Source: Nemertoderma westbladi (taxonomy: Eukaryota; Xenacoelomorpha; Nemertodermatida; Nemertodermatidae). Taken from it: a stretch of 64,000 bases of DNA. Below, piece after piece: positions 1-19,436 of this stretch (within the stretch, counting starts at the first letter, position 1; the number at the start of each line of letters is the position of its first letter). The stretch is taken from positions 1-64,000 of the forward strand of contig JAUCBJ010008523.1 in the NCBI GenBank assembly GCA_032718475.1, given 5' to 3'. A program made the translations under genes and the position numbers. A model generated the notes under the pieces. The model made no database searches, was not told the origin of the DNA, and worked only from the letters and a program-made list of their open reading frames with translations.

Positions 1-3000
1 AGAACAACAACGTAGCCAGTTGTGAGTGAGTTAATGAAATATAATTAAATAAGGGAGACAACAACGTAGCCAGTTGTGAGTGAGTTAATGAAATATAATT
101 AAATACGGAGGAGAACAACAACGTAGCCAGTTGTGAGTGAGTTAATGAAATATAATTAAATAAGGGAGACAACAACGTAGCCAGTTGTGAGTGAGTTAAT
201 GAAATATAATTAAATACGGACGAGAACAACAACGTAGCCAGTTGTGAGTGAGTTAATGAAATATAATTAAATAAAGGAGACAACAACGTAGCCAGTTGTG
301 AGTGAGTTAATGAAATATAATTAAATAAGGAGACAACAACGTAGCCAGTTGTGAGTGAGTTAATGAAATATAATTAAATACGGAGGAGAACAACAACGTA
401 GCCAGTTGTGAGTGTGTTAATGAAATATAATTAAATAAGGGAGACAACAACGTAGCCAGTTGTGAGTGAGTTAATGAAATATAATTAAATAAGGAGGACA
501 ACAACGTAGCCAGTTGTGAGTGAGTTAATGAAATATAATTAAATAAGGGAGACAACAACGTAGCCAGTTGTGAGTGAGTTAATGAAATATAATTAAATAA
601 GGGAGACAACAACGTAGCCAGTTGTGAGTGAGTTAATGAAATATAATTAAATAAGGAGGACAACAACGTAGCCAGTTGTGAGTGAGTTAATGAAATATAA
701 TTAAATAAGGAGGACAACAACGTAGCCAGTTGTGAGTGAGTTAATGAAATATAATTAAATAAGGGAGACAACAACGTAGCCAGTTGTGAGTGAGTTAATG
801 AAATATAATTAAATAAGGGAGACAACAACGTAGCCAGTTGTGAGTGAGTTAATGAAATATAATTAAATAAGGGAGACAACAACGTAGCCAGTTGTGAGTG
901 AGTTAATGAAATATAATTAAATAAGGGAGACAACAACGTAGCCAGTTGTGAGTGAGTTAATGAAATATAATTAAATAAGGGGAACAACAACGTAGCCAGT
1001 TGTGAGTGAGTTAATGAAATATAATTAAATAAGGGAGACAACAACGTAGCCAGTTGTGAGTGAGTTAATGAAATATAATTAAATAAGGGGAACAACAACG
1101 TAGCCAGTTGTGAGTGAGTTAATGAAATATAATTAAATAAGGGAGACAACAACGTAGCCAGTTGTGAGTGAGTTAATGAAATATAATTAAATGAGGAGAA
1201 CAACAACGTAGCCAGTTGTGAGTGAGTTAATGAAATATAATTAAATAAGGGGAACAACAACGTAGCCAGTTGTGAGTGAGTTAATGAAATATAATTAAAT
1301 AAGGAGGAGAACAACAACGTAGCCAGTTGTGAGTGAGTTAATGAAATATAATTAAATAAGGAGGAGAACAACAACGTAGCCAGTTGTGAGTGAGTTAATG
1401 AAATATAATTAAATAAGGGGAACAACAACGTAGCCAGTTGTGAGTGAGTTAATGAAATATAATTAAATAAGGGAGACAACAACGTAGCCAGTTGTGAGTG
1501 AGTTAATGAAATATAATTAAATAAGGAGGAGAACAACAACGTAGCCAGTTGTGAGTGAGTTAATGAAATATAATTAAATAAGGAGGAGAACAACAACGTA
1601 GCCAGTTGTGAGTGAGTTAATGAAATATAATTAAATAAGGGAGACAACAACGTAGCCAGTTGTGAGTGAGTTAATGAAATATAATTAAATGAGGAGAACA
1701 ACAACGTAGCCAGTTGTGAGTGAGTTAATGAAATATAATTAAATAAGGGGAACAACAACGTAGCCAGTTGTGAGTGAGTTAATGAAATATAATTAAATAA
1801 GGGAGACAACAACGTAGCCAGTTGTGAGTGAGTTAATGAAATATAATTAAATAAGGGAGACAACAACGTAGCCAGTTGTGAGTGAGTTAATGAAATATAA
1901 TTAAATAAGGGAGACAACAACGTAGCCAGTTGTGAGTGAGTTAATGAAATATAATTAAATAAGGGAGACAACAACGTAGCCAGTTGTGAGTGAGTTAATG
2001 AAATATAATTAAATAAGGGGAACAACAACGTAGCCAGTTGTGAGTGAGTTAATGAAATATAATTAAATGAGGAGAACAACAACGTAGCCAGTTGTGAGTG
2101 AGTTAATGAAATATAATTAAATAAGGGAGACAACAACGTAGCCAGTTGTGAGTGAGTTAATGAAATATAATTAAATAAGGGAGACAACAACGTAGCCAGT
2201 TGTGAGTGAGTTAATGAAATATAATTAAATAAGGGAGACAACAACGTAGCCAGTTGTGAGTGAGTTAATGAAATATAATTAAATAAGGGGAACAACAACG
2301 TAGCCAGTTGTGAGTGAGTTAATGAAATATAATTAAATAAGGGGAACAACAACGTAGCCAGTTGTGAGTGAGTTAATGAAATATAATTAAATGAGGAGAA
2401 CAACAACGTAGCCAGTTGTGAGTGAGTTAATGAAATATAATTAAATAAGGGAGACAACAACGTAGCCAGTTGTGAGTGAGTTAATGAAATATAATTAAAT
2501 AAGGGAGACAACAACGTAGCCAGTTGTGAGTGAGTTAATGAAATATAATTAAATAAGGGAGACAACAACGTAGCCAGTTGTGAGTGAGTTAATGAAATAT
2601 AATTAAATAAGGGAGACAACAACGTAGCCAGTTGTGAGTGAGTTAATGAAATATAATTAAATAAGGGAGACAACAACGTAGCCAGTTGTGAGTGAGTTAA
2701 TGAAATATAATTAAATAAGGGGAACAACAACGTAGCCAGTTGTGAGTGAGTTAATGAAATATAATTAAATAAGGGGAACAACAACGTAGCCAGTTGTGAG
2801 TGAGTTAATGAAATATAATTAAATGAGGAGAACAACAACGTAGCCAGTTGTGAGTGAGTTAATGAAATATAATTAAATAAGGGAGACAACAACGTAGCCA
2901 GTTGTGAGTGAGTTAATGAAATATAATTAAATAAGGGAGACAACAACGTAGCCAGTTGTGAGTGAGTTAATGAAATATAATTAAATAAGGAGGAGAACAA

Positions 3001-4200
3001 CAACGTAGCCAGTTGTGAGTGAGTTAATGAAATATAATTAAATAAGGGAGACAACAACGTAGCCAGTTGTGAGTGAGTTAATGAAATATAATTAAATAAG
3101 GGAGACAACAACGTAGCCAGTTGTGAGTGAGTTAATGAAATATAATTAAATAAGGGAGACAACAACGTAGCCAGTTGTGAGTGAGTTAATGAAATATAAT
3201 TAAATAAGGGAGACAACAACGTAGCCAGTTGTGAGTGAGTTAATGAAATATAATTAAATAAGGGGAACAACAACGTAGCCAGTTGTGAGTGAGTTAATGA
3301 AATATAATTAAATAAGGGGAACAACAACGTAGCCAGTTGTGAGTGAGTTAATGAAATATAATTAAATAAGGGGAACAACAACGTAGCCAGTTGTGAGTGA
3401 GTTAATGAAATATAATTAAATAAGGGAGACAACAACGTAGCCAGTTGTGAGTGAGTTAATGAAATATAATTAAATAAGGGAGACAACAACGTAGCCAGTT
3501 GTGAGTGAGTTAATGAAATATAATTAAATAAGGGAGACAACAACGTAGCCAGTTGTGAGTGAGTTAATGAAATATAATTAAATAAGGGAGACAACAACGT
3601 AGCCAGTTGTGAGTGAGTTAATGAAATATAATTAAATAAGGGGAACAACAACGTAGCCAGTTGTGAGTGAGTTAATGAAATATAATTAAATAAGGGGAAC
3701 AACAACGTAGCCAGTTGTGAGTGAGTTAATGAAATATAATTAAATAAGGGGAACAACAACGTAGCCAGTTGTGAGTGAGTTAATGAAATATAATTAAATA
3801 AGGGAGACAACAACGTAGCCAGTTGTGAGTGAGTTAATGAAATATAATTAAATAAGGGAGACAACAACGTAGCCAGTTGTGAGTGAGTTAATGAAATATA
3901 ATTAAATAAGGGAGACAACAACGTAGCCAGTTGTGAGTGAGTTAATGAAATATAATTAAATAAGGGAGACAACAACGTAGCCAGTTGTGAGTGAGTTAAT
4001 GAAATATAATTAAATAAGGGGAACAACAACGTAGCCAGTTGTGAGTGAGTTAATGAAATATAATTAAATAAGGGGAACAACAACGTAGCCAGTTGTGAGT
4101 GAGTTAATGAAATATAATTAAATAAGGGGAACAACAACGTAGCCAGTTGTGAGTGAGTTAATGAAATATAATTAAATGAGGAGAACAACAACGTAGCCAG
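1..4200. repeat. 54-bp AT-rich satellite array, block 1
   Basis: About 78 head-to-tail copies of a 54-bp unit containing gtagccagttgtgagtgag followed by an AT-rich half (aaatataattaaat). Most variation lies in the purine-rich joint (gggaga, ggagga, gggga, ggagga plus 3). From position 307 onward the observed length variants are 54 or 57 bp, so one minus-strand frame stays open for 1294 codons. Each unit carries a short inverted repeat (acaac...gttgt). I treat the open frame as a by-product of a unit length divisible by three, not as a gene: there is no start context and no non-repetitive domain. Confidence 0.95.
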
Positions 4201-4410
4201 TAGTGTTGAGAACTGTAACTGTAATTATACTGTAACTGCAACTGTAACTGAATGGTTTTGATGATTTTTTTGATACTGTAACTATAACTGTAACTGTAAT
4301 TTCGAATTTGGAATACTGTAACTGTAACTGAAACTGTAATTACGTATTTTGAATACTGTAACTGAAACTGAAACTGAAATTAACAAAATCCGATTCAGTT
4401 CTCAATCACA
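4201..4410. repeat. Left subterminal ACTGTAACTG repeat block
   Basis: Irregular tandem runs of actgta/actgaa hexamers broken by ttttgaata-like spacers. The block ends in gattcagttctcaatcaca, which resembles the far right terminus of the whole insertion. Confidence 0.7.
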
Positions 4411-5314
4411 CAATTAACATGAATGAGCATTTAAAACAGTATTGTAATAAAGTATAGAGTATAGTTTAATAAATGAATAACAGTGGTTACCATAGGTATC
4501 ATTTTTAAAACATTGGTATAAAAAAACAATCTAATTTTTTTCACTTCTGAACAAAACCATACTATTACACAATATAAAATCAAAGACCCATTGCCCACTT
4601 AACTCAAATGTGATTTATTTGGCGAATCAAGTAGTGAACGAAGATCTACAGTAGCATATAGTCTATGTTTATCTGTCTCAACTATTAGACTATTATCAGC
4701 CTTATCACCACTTTTGCTTCATATTAAATGTAAATGTTTTAGATAAACAAAGAAAAGTTAGGCCTAATGGTAGAGGGATATTAACGGATATATATTTTAC
4801 ATTATTAATTATTAATGTTTTTACCGGTACTATTAATATCACAATCACACTAGAGGCACACTGGAAATTAAATTTGGATCAAGTTTACCATTATAAATTA
4901 CAAAATTAAACTTAAAAGTGAAAGGAGCAGTTTATCGAGGTGGGTCTAACCAAAACAATAAATATATGATTACTAAAACAAATTACGAATTAAGGAAAAT
5001 GAGCAGGATTCAGAAGCATGGCTTTATAACCAAAACAATAAATGATAACAGTACTGTACAAGCACTGAAACAAGATGTGCAGTAAAATGTGGGTGCTTAG
5101 TGTGATCTTGTGACGTGCCACTTTCATTACATACTATCAGTATATTAGTTACAAAATATTACCATAGAGTGGGTCCAACTTTCCTACAACAACTACCTAT
5201 TAGCTCTAGAAAGAGGACGTTTCGTAATGAACATTATTATTAGCGTATATAACAGTAATATATTAAAGTCCCTCATTTTTAGTTTCAGATGACTGCTTAC
5301 TACGTGAGATCATA

Positions 5315-5550
5315 TATATTGAATCTATAACTGAAACTGTAACTGAAACTGAAATGCTCAATTTTGTAATGCTGAAACTGTAACTGTAACTGAAATGTTA
5401 CACTTTGTAATACTGAAACTGTAACTGTAACTGAAATGCAAAACTTTGAATACTGAAACTGTAACTGTAACTGAAATGCAAAACTTTGAATACTGAAACT
5501 GTAACTGTAACTGAAATTAGTCAAAATTGATTCAGTTCTCAACACTAGAC
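5315..5550. repeat. Right subterminal ACTGTAACTG repeat block
   Basis: Four similar blocks of about 50-55 bp, each a run of ctgaaactgtaactgtaactgaaat plus a tttg/aatg spacer, ending in gattcagttctcaacacta. It has the same orientation as the left block, so it is a direct, not inverted, subterminal repeat. Confidence 0.7.
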
Positions 5551-6283
5551 TAGCCAGTTGTGAGTGAGTTAATGAAATATAATTAAATAAGGGAGACAAC
5601 AACGTAGCCAGTTGTGAGTGAGTTAATGAAATATAATTAAATAAGGGAGACAACAACGTAGCCAGTTGTGAGTGAGTTAATGAAATATAATTAAATAAGG
5701 AGGAGAACAACGTAGCCAGTTGTGAGTGAGTTAATGAAATATAATTAAATAAGGGAGACAACAACGTAGCCAGTTGTGAGTGAGTTAATGAAATATAATT
5801 AAATAAGGGAGACAACAACGTAGCCAGTTGTGAGTGAGTTAATGAAATATAATTAAATAAGGGAGACAACAACGTAGCCAGTTGTGAGTGAGTTAATGAA
5901 ATATAATTAAATAAGGAGGAGAACAACAACGTAGCCAGTTGTGAGTGAGTTAATGAAATATAATTAAATAAGGGAGACAACAACGTAGCCAGTTGTGAGT
6001 GAGTTAATGAAATATAATTAAATAAGGGTACAACAACGTAGCCAGTTGTGAGTGAGTTAATGAAATATAATTAAATAAGGGAGAAAACAACGTAGCCAGT
6101 TGTGAGTGAGTTAATGAAATATAATTAAATAAGGGAGACAACAACGTAGCCAGTTGTGAGTGAGTTAATGAAATATAATTAAATAAGGAGATCAACAACG
6201 TAGCCAGTTGTGAGTGTGTTAATGAAATATAATTAAATAAGGAGACAACAACGTAGCCAGTTGTGAGTGAGTTAATGAAATAT
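5551..6283. repeat. 54-bp satellite array, block 2
   Basis: About 13 more copies of the same 54-bp unit continue after the inserted element. One or two copies have single-base length changes (near 5700 and 6027), so the minus-strand frame is broken here, unlike in block 1. This argues against coding. Confidence 0.95.
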
Positions 6284-15197
<8,914 letters not shown>

Positions 15198-15597
15198 TTA
15201 GTTTTCATAGACCCCTAAAACAATATTCCAGCGAGATCTAAGCGTAGACATACCAATAGAGTTACAGGTACGAAGTATAGGATTTGAAGATATTGAAACA
15301 CGATGTAACAGTGAAAAAATAGCAGTACGACAAATTGATTTAAAAGTATTGATACGGTTCAAACAAAATAAAGTGTTGGCGTCTTCGGTACTACAATATG
15401 AAAATAATTGACGGAAAGCGTAATTGTAAGCTACCTTTAATCTACGTAAGGATTCAACACGAAACACAGACCATAGAGAACAACAGTATAAGTTATAACA
15501 ATAAGTTTTGAAAATAATGGATTTTATAGGTAAAGAGCATTTATTAAACGTTCTGGCTAATTGATTACCACGACAATATAATAATATGCCGGTCTTC
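15198..15597 (-). pseudogene. LINE reverse transcriptase, 3' fragment
   Basis: About 130 residues in one open minus-strand frame match the C-terminal (thumb and beyond) part of jockey/CR1-type non-LTR retrotransposon ORF2 proteins. Recognisable words are YCRGNQLARTF, IKSIIFKTYCYNLYCCSLW and LKVAYNYAFRQLF. The catalytic FADD part is absent, so the copy is 5'-truncated, as is usual for LINE insertions. Its 5' edge (about 15597) abuts a WD40 exon fragment. The LINE type is an assignment from memory of the family. Confidence 0.7.
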
Positions 15598-15866
15598 TTT
15601 ACAGAAATCCACCGCTTGGATGCCGCTCCCCGTTCCTTCAATCCGGTTGATAACCTCCCCAGTTACAGAATTTAGAATATAAATCAACCCGTTCACCCCA
15701 ACAGCAGCGATTCTGGATCCGTTCGGACTCAATACGATCTCCCGGACCTCAGGAGTTGCTTCCTGTCTCCACAAGGTCTCCCCTGTACCAACACCGAAGC
15801 GATGGATCCCTCCTCCCATATCTACCGACACCACTGACTCCCCATCCGGACCCCAACCACCGCTTG
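15590..15866 (-). pseudogene. WD40-repeat exon fragment
   Basis: A minus-strand open frame of about 85 residues encodes one full and one partial WD40 blade. Visible words are GPDGESVVSVD, TGETLWRQEATPEVREI, LSPNGSRIAAVGVNGLIYIL and TGEVINRIEG. The spacing of SPDG/SPNG turns and of IYILNSVTGE is typical of beta-propeller repeats. At its 5' side (15866) the 37-bp minisatellite begins directly; at its 3' side the frame runs into a LINE fragment near 15595. No other blades, splice sites or neighbouring exons are visible, so it is probably a relic stranded between two repeats. Which WD40 gene it came from cannot be told. Confidence 0.65.
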
Positions 15867-16135
15867 AAAAAAAGTGGGGAGAAAAGAAGTGGGGGTGTTG
15901 GGGACGCTAGCCCCCAAGAAAAGAAGTGGGGGTGTTGGGGACGATAGCCCCCAAGGAAAGAAGTGGGGGTGTTGGGGACGATAGCCCCCAAGAAAAGAAG
16001 TGGGGGTGTTGGGGACGATAGCCCCCAAGAAAAGAAGTGGGGGTGTTGGGGACGATAGCCCCCAAGAAAAGAAGTGGGGGTGTTGGGGACGATAGCCCCC
16101 AAGAAAAGAAGTGGGGGTGTTGGGGGGGACGATAG
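15867..16135. repeat. 37-bp minisatellite, array 1
   Basis: About seven copies of a 37-bp unit built of gtgggggtgttggggacg followed by atagcccccaagaaaagaa. Each unit contains the inverted pair ttgggg / ccccaa around acgatagc. The array starts next to the WD40 fragment and ends at a G-rich last unit joined to the shared flank. Confidence 0.95.
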
Positions 16136-16609
16136 CCCTTATGTTATACTGTTACCCTTTACTCATAGCCATAGATCATTTTAGGCATATTGATTCTGAA
16201 AAAACGGAGAAGACCCTATAATAGTCAATGTGGGCCAGTCTGAATGAATACAAAGGTTTTCTTCACATAATGTTAATATTGGTGCTTTAACGTACTTGTA
16301 GCTCATTCACATTTGACTTAAGACATATATATGTGAAGTCATTGCATTTTACTCATAGCCAGACATCTATCATATTAAAGTTATTAATCAAACGGCAAGC
16401 CGACTTCAGGGCGCGACAATGCATTTCGTGCACTGACTGAGAAATAAAGGAGTTTCTTTACGCTCGACTCTATCTGTTTTATTATACAATCCAATTAATT
16501 TCTCCCACTAGGGGCATCATCAGGGAAATAAACTAAAAAAACAGAAATACCGCACAAGGTATGTAAGATGAGGAAGACTTGTAAGTATGGCTTGGAGTAT
16601 ATTATATAA
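16124..16609 (+). repeat. Shared right flank of the 37-bp array, copy 1
   Basis: The same 480 bp follows each 37-bp array (here, at 25760 and at 49020), starting gacgatagcccttatg and ending gagtatattatataa. Copies differ by only a few substitutions. It contains an internal partial duplication (ttactcatagcca at two places). No reading frame. A MITE interrupts the continuation of this copy at 16610. Confidence 0.9.
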
Positions 16610-17153
16610 GGGGTCATCCATAAAAGACGTCCGAGAAAATCCCGAATTTTTGGACCCCCCCCTCCCCCCTGTCCGCGAATGTCCGGTTTTTGACCCCCCC
16701 CCCCCCTCCCCCCTATTCGGACGTCCGAATTTTAGAAAATAAAACAGAAAACAAATACACGAATTATTGCTGTACATTGTACAAATAGGGGGGCGACTAC
16801 TAATATTAACAGTACTAATATATATAGAAAACTATATAAAATACTGTAGTTTACGAGTCAGCTAGGAATGATTCATCCCATCAAGGGTTAGGTTGGCCGT
16901 CTCGCCAGATTCTGAAACTTGAAACTGAAACGTTTACTTTCACTTTAAATATGCGGGGCCTAGGTGCCCATCCCAAAGTTAAGTTTAGACTACATTTGGC
17001 CATATGGGCTGCAAAGTTGACAATAAAAAATTTAAAAACAGACGTCCGAATTTTGCTACACCCCCCCCCCCCCCCCCCCTGTCCGTAAATGTCCGGATTT
17101 GGCCGACCCCCCTCCCCCCCCCTCTAGCTCGGACGTCTTTTATGGATGACCCC
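16610..17153. mobile_element. TAA-flanked MITE, PIF/Harbinger-like
   Basis: A 544-bp insertion with long terminal inverted repeats: it begins ggggtcatccataaaagacg and ends with the reverse complement at 17134-17153. The flanking trinucleotide taa is duplicated (16607-16609 and 17154-17156). Paralogous empty sites at about 26240 and 49505 lack the element, which confirms the boundaries. A 3-bp TAA/TTA duplication and GGGG-starting ends are typical of PIF/Harbinger elements. Internal poly(C) runs (16656-16673, 16697-16713, 17061-17080) occur; there is no transposase. Confidence 0.85.
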
Positions 17154-17548
17154 TAAGCCAAAAATGGCCAATTAGAATAAATTTGAATAAATCATGTTCG
17201 ATTATAAATTATTCAAATTATGTATTTATATTTATTTTATTTATTATTATTTATGTATTTTGTTATATTTACCTCACCGGCTCGGCACTCGGTAAATACC
17301 TGGATAAGGTAGAAATTAGCAGAAATAATCAGAAAGCGGGAATTTGTAAATAACACATACAATGCAAAAAATTATAAAGTCACACACACATCGCAACCAC
17401 CCCTCCGACGCCCCTTAGCAGATGTTTTGTAATTTTCATTTAGTGTGTGAAAAAAACATGACACAAACTCTGCAAATTGTTGATGTGAAGATATAATGAA
17501 TTTTACAGTTAGTAAAATTAAAAATTCAGTGTGTGAAAGAACCATGGC

Positions 17549-17560
<12 letters not shown>
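17154..17560 (+). repeat. Continuation of duplicated flank (pairs with 49507-49912)
   Basis: After the MITE the sequence continues collinear with 49507-49912 through ccaattagaa, gctcggcactcggtaaatac and gtgtgaaagaaccatggcgg. Copy 2 (from about 26250) does not share this part. It marks a segmental duplication of at least 900 bp between the regions around 16.1-17.6 kb and 49.0-49.9 kb. Confidence 0.9.

Positions 17561-17596
<36 letters not shown>
17551..17596. repeat. (GT)23 microsatellite
   Basis: Perfect gt dinucleotide run; the paralogous site at 49902-49931 has a shorter one. Confidence 0.98.
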
Positions 17597-17598
<2 letters not shown>

Positions 17599-17986
17599 GG
17601 GGATGGTGCATGTTTTGATCACATCATATGTGTCATGATACCTGTTATGTTCACAAAAAAAGTTTCTTCTCACGTTTTCTTCACATGGCCGTCAAACGAA
17701 AGTAAAAATCTTCTAAGTTATTTTAAAGCTAAATCCAGCCGTGTGAAGAATACATGATGTTTGCACTCATAAAAACACTCCAATCTATAAATTAGTACGC
17801 CCCCTAACGACCAAGGTTATTTCATGGATAACATTTATTTGTTCACACATTATCTTCACACGTATATTCACTCGCATTGTATATGTATATATCCTTCACT
17901 CGCATTGTATATGATTCAAAACGTTTTATGTTGCTGTGCATTTGACATTAAACAGAAAATTATGGTGTTCGACCACTCCCCTCCCC
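17597..17986. other. Unique sequence, nothing recognised
   Basis: No gene-like frame or repeat structure beyond a short imperfect cactcgcattgtatatg duplication (17869 and 17897). Confidence 0.6.
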
Positions 17987-18182
17987 CGGACAGTCTCCCC
18001 CCCCCCCCCCCCCCCGTTTAACTAGGACATTTCCCCCGGACACTTTCTCCCCAGACACTTCCCCTCCTGACACTTATCCCCCGGACAGTTTCCCCTGTTA
18101 AAGTAGGACACTTCCCCCCCGGACACTCCCCCCCCCCCCAGACACTTCGCCCCGGACACTCCCCCCCTCCCCCCCCCCCCCA
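17987..18182. repeat. C-rich degenerate minisatellite
   Basis: Irregular repeats of a ggacacttcccc-type unit, with unit lengths of about 12-20 bp separated by C runs of up to 19. No coding potential is assigned. Confidence 0.85.
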
Positions 18183-18459
18183 CGACTGTTCTTAACTTCG
18201 CACATTCGTATTTTTTATTTTTTAAGGTAAACGGACCGCTTGTATCCAGACAAGTTGTATCCAATTTTCCTTTCGTAGCTCAGAAAGTGATCTTTTGCAA
18301 CCCGATTTTACATTTTATATCCAAGTTTTATTTAAGGATTTTATCAATGCAATTACATCGTATTGTTTGCTAATCTTTAAACAATTAATTAGATGACCTA
18401 TAAATTCCATCTCCCGAATGATATACTGTTTTTATTAACTATAGAATTATTTAACTATT

Positions 18460-18600
18460 TACATACTTGTGTGTAAAGTAGCACTTTACAGTGTGATGAT
18501 CCGAGTGGCTTTGTTACACGAACGTATGTTAGTAAGTGAGTGAAAATAAAGCCACGGGGATCAGAACACTGTAAAGTACTTTGCAACAAGTATGTATGTA
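18460..18600. repeat. Foldback (imperfect inverted repeat, about 53-bp arms)
   Basis: The left arm from 18460 (acatacttgtgtgtaaag to gatccgagtggcttt) is matched in reverse complement by the right arm 18547-18600 (aaagccacggggatcagaac to caagtatgtatgta), with a 34-nt loop. It is probably a small foldback element or the remains of a MITE. Confidence 0.75.
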
Positions 18601-18860
18601 GTTTTATTTCAAAATTTTAACATTACGAAATGATTGTATATATGTTATAAGTGATAGAAACTGCACAAATTATATTAGTTGCTGTACAAATAAATATAAA
18701 AATAACATAAATTATGTTATAAATCAGTTAGCTTATATTTATCGCGGCGTTTTGAGCCATGTTATAATAATATGGGTAGGCCCTACTGGTTATTAATAGC
18801 TATACCCCGCCTACCGGAGGTAATGCAGTAGGACTATCTGGCTGTCAAGCAAATTTCCAC

Positions 18861-18953
18861 TTATTGTTTACGTGGTAACCCATGACGGCGTTAAGTAATG
18901 TCCGGGGGGTGGACATTACTTAACGTCGTCATGCGTCGTCACGTAAACAATAA
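18861..18953. repeat. Foldback hairpin, 43-bp arms, 7-nt loop
   Basis: Arms 18861-18903 and 18911-18953 are reverse complements at 38 of 43 positions, around the loop ggggggt. The arm word ggcgttaagtaatgt recurs imperfectly at about 19048 (ggcgttgagtaatgt). Confidence 0.85.
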
Positions 18954-19436
18954 CACCAAATACAATACTAAATGTACAGGCCAATACAATGCTGTAATGT
19001 CTTCAAAAGTTGTAAAGTTGTAAATAACAACTCACTGTTAATACTAACGGCGTTGAGTAATGTTACAATTTTGGAATAATAATAATTAATAGATTTAATT
19101 ACAGGTATTATTAGGTAATAGTCTTCTTCGAGGAATGTTATTTAATGATGAATATTATTGTTGCAATCAAAATTATACCTCTCCAGGGAAAAATCGACAT
19201 GCGTTGATATGTATTCTGTGTTTAGCATTACATATTGATAAATGAATTAAATTTCCTGGTTACTTGCAATATTTTCAATACGATTTTGTTGAATTATATA
19301 ATATCGTAGTAATTTATATATAAATTTGGTTAACATTCAATACAGCTCCTACTTTAGGCTTAGTCAATTTATTATCTGATGATACAAACATGAATTAATT
19401 ATTTCAAAATGGTATTAAAGTCTTACACCACGGGCA
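18954..19436. other. AT-rich unique sequence, nothing recognised
   Basis: No frame, RNA gene or array up to the start of the large 37-bp minisatellite. Confidence 0.6.

Larger units (their letters stand above)
4201..5550. mobile_element. Inserted non-autonomous element in the satellite (7-bp TSD)
   Basis: This 1350-bp block interrupts the 54-bp satellite. The 7-mer tagccag, part of the satellite unit, is present immediately left (4194-4200) and right (5551-5557), as expected of a target-site duplication. The ends are inverted: tagtgttgagaactg at 4201 and its reverse complement at 5533-5547, followed by gac. Both ends also carry about 200 bp of ACTGTA/ACTGAA-type short repeats in the same orientation, and the left block ends with a near copy of the right terminus (gattcagttctcaa near 4391-4405). 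The centre (about 4410-5315) is AT-rich with no convincing reading frame. It could be a hAT-like MITE or a solo composite of two small elements; the family is uncertain. Confidence 0.65.

Noticed and set aside
307-4191. 1294-codon repeat protein on the minus strand
   Set aside because: Explained by a 54-bp stop-free unit. It ends at satellite length variants with no unique N- or C-terminal sequence. Kept only as a low-interest finding.
4201-5550. Solo or paired LTR structure
   Set aside because: The roughly 200-bp direct blocks at both ends suggested LTRs, but the outer ends are long inverted repeats without TG...CA borders, primer-binding site or polypurine tract.
17551-17596. Telomeric or centromeric repeat
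   Set aside because: It is a plain GT dinucleotide run. No TTAGGG- or TTAGG-type array was seen anywhere in the window; whether the 54-bp satellite is centromeric cannot be judged from sequence.
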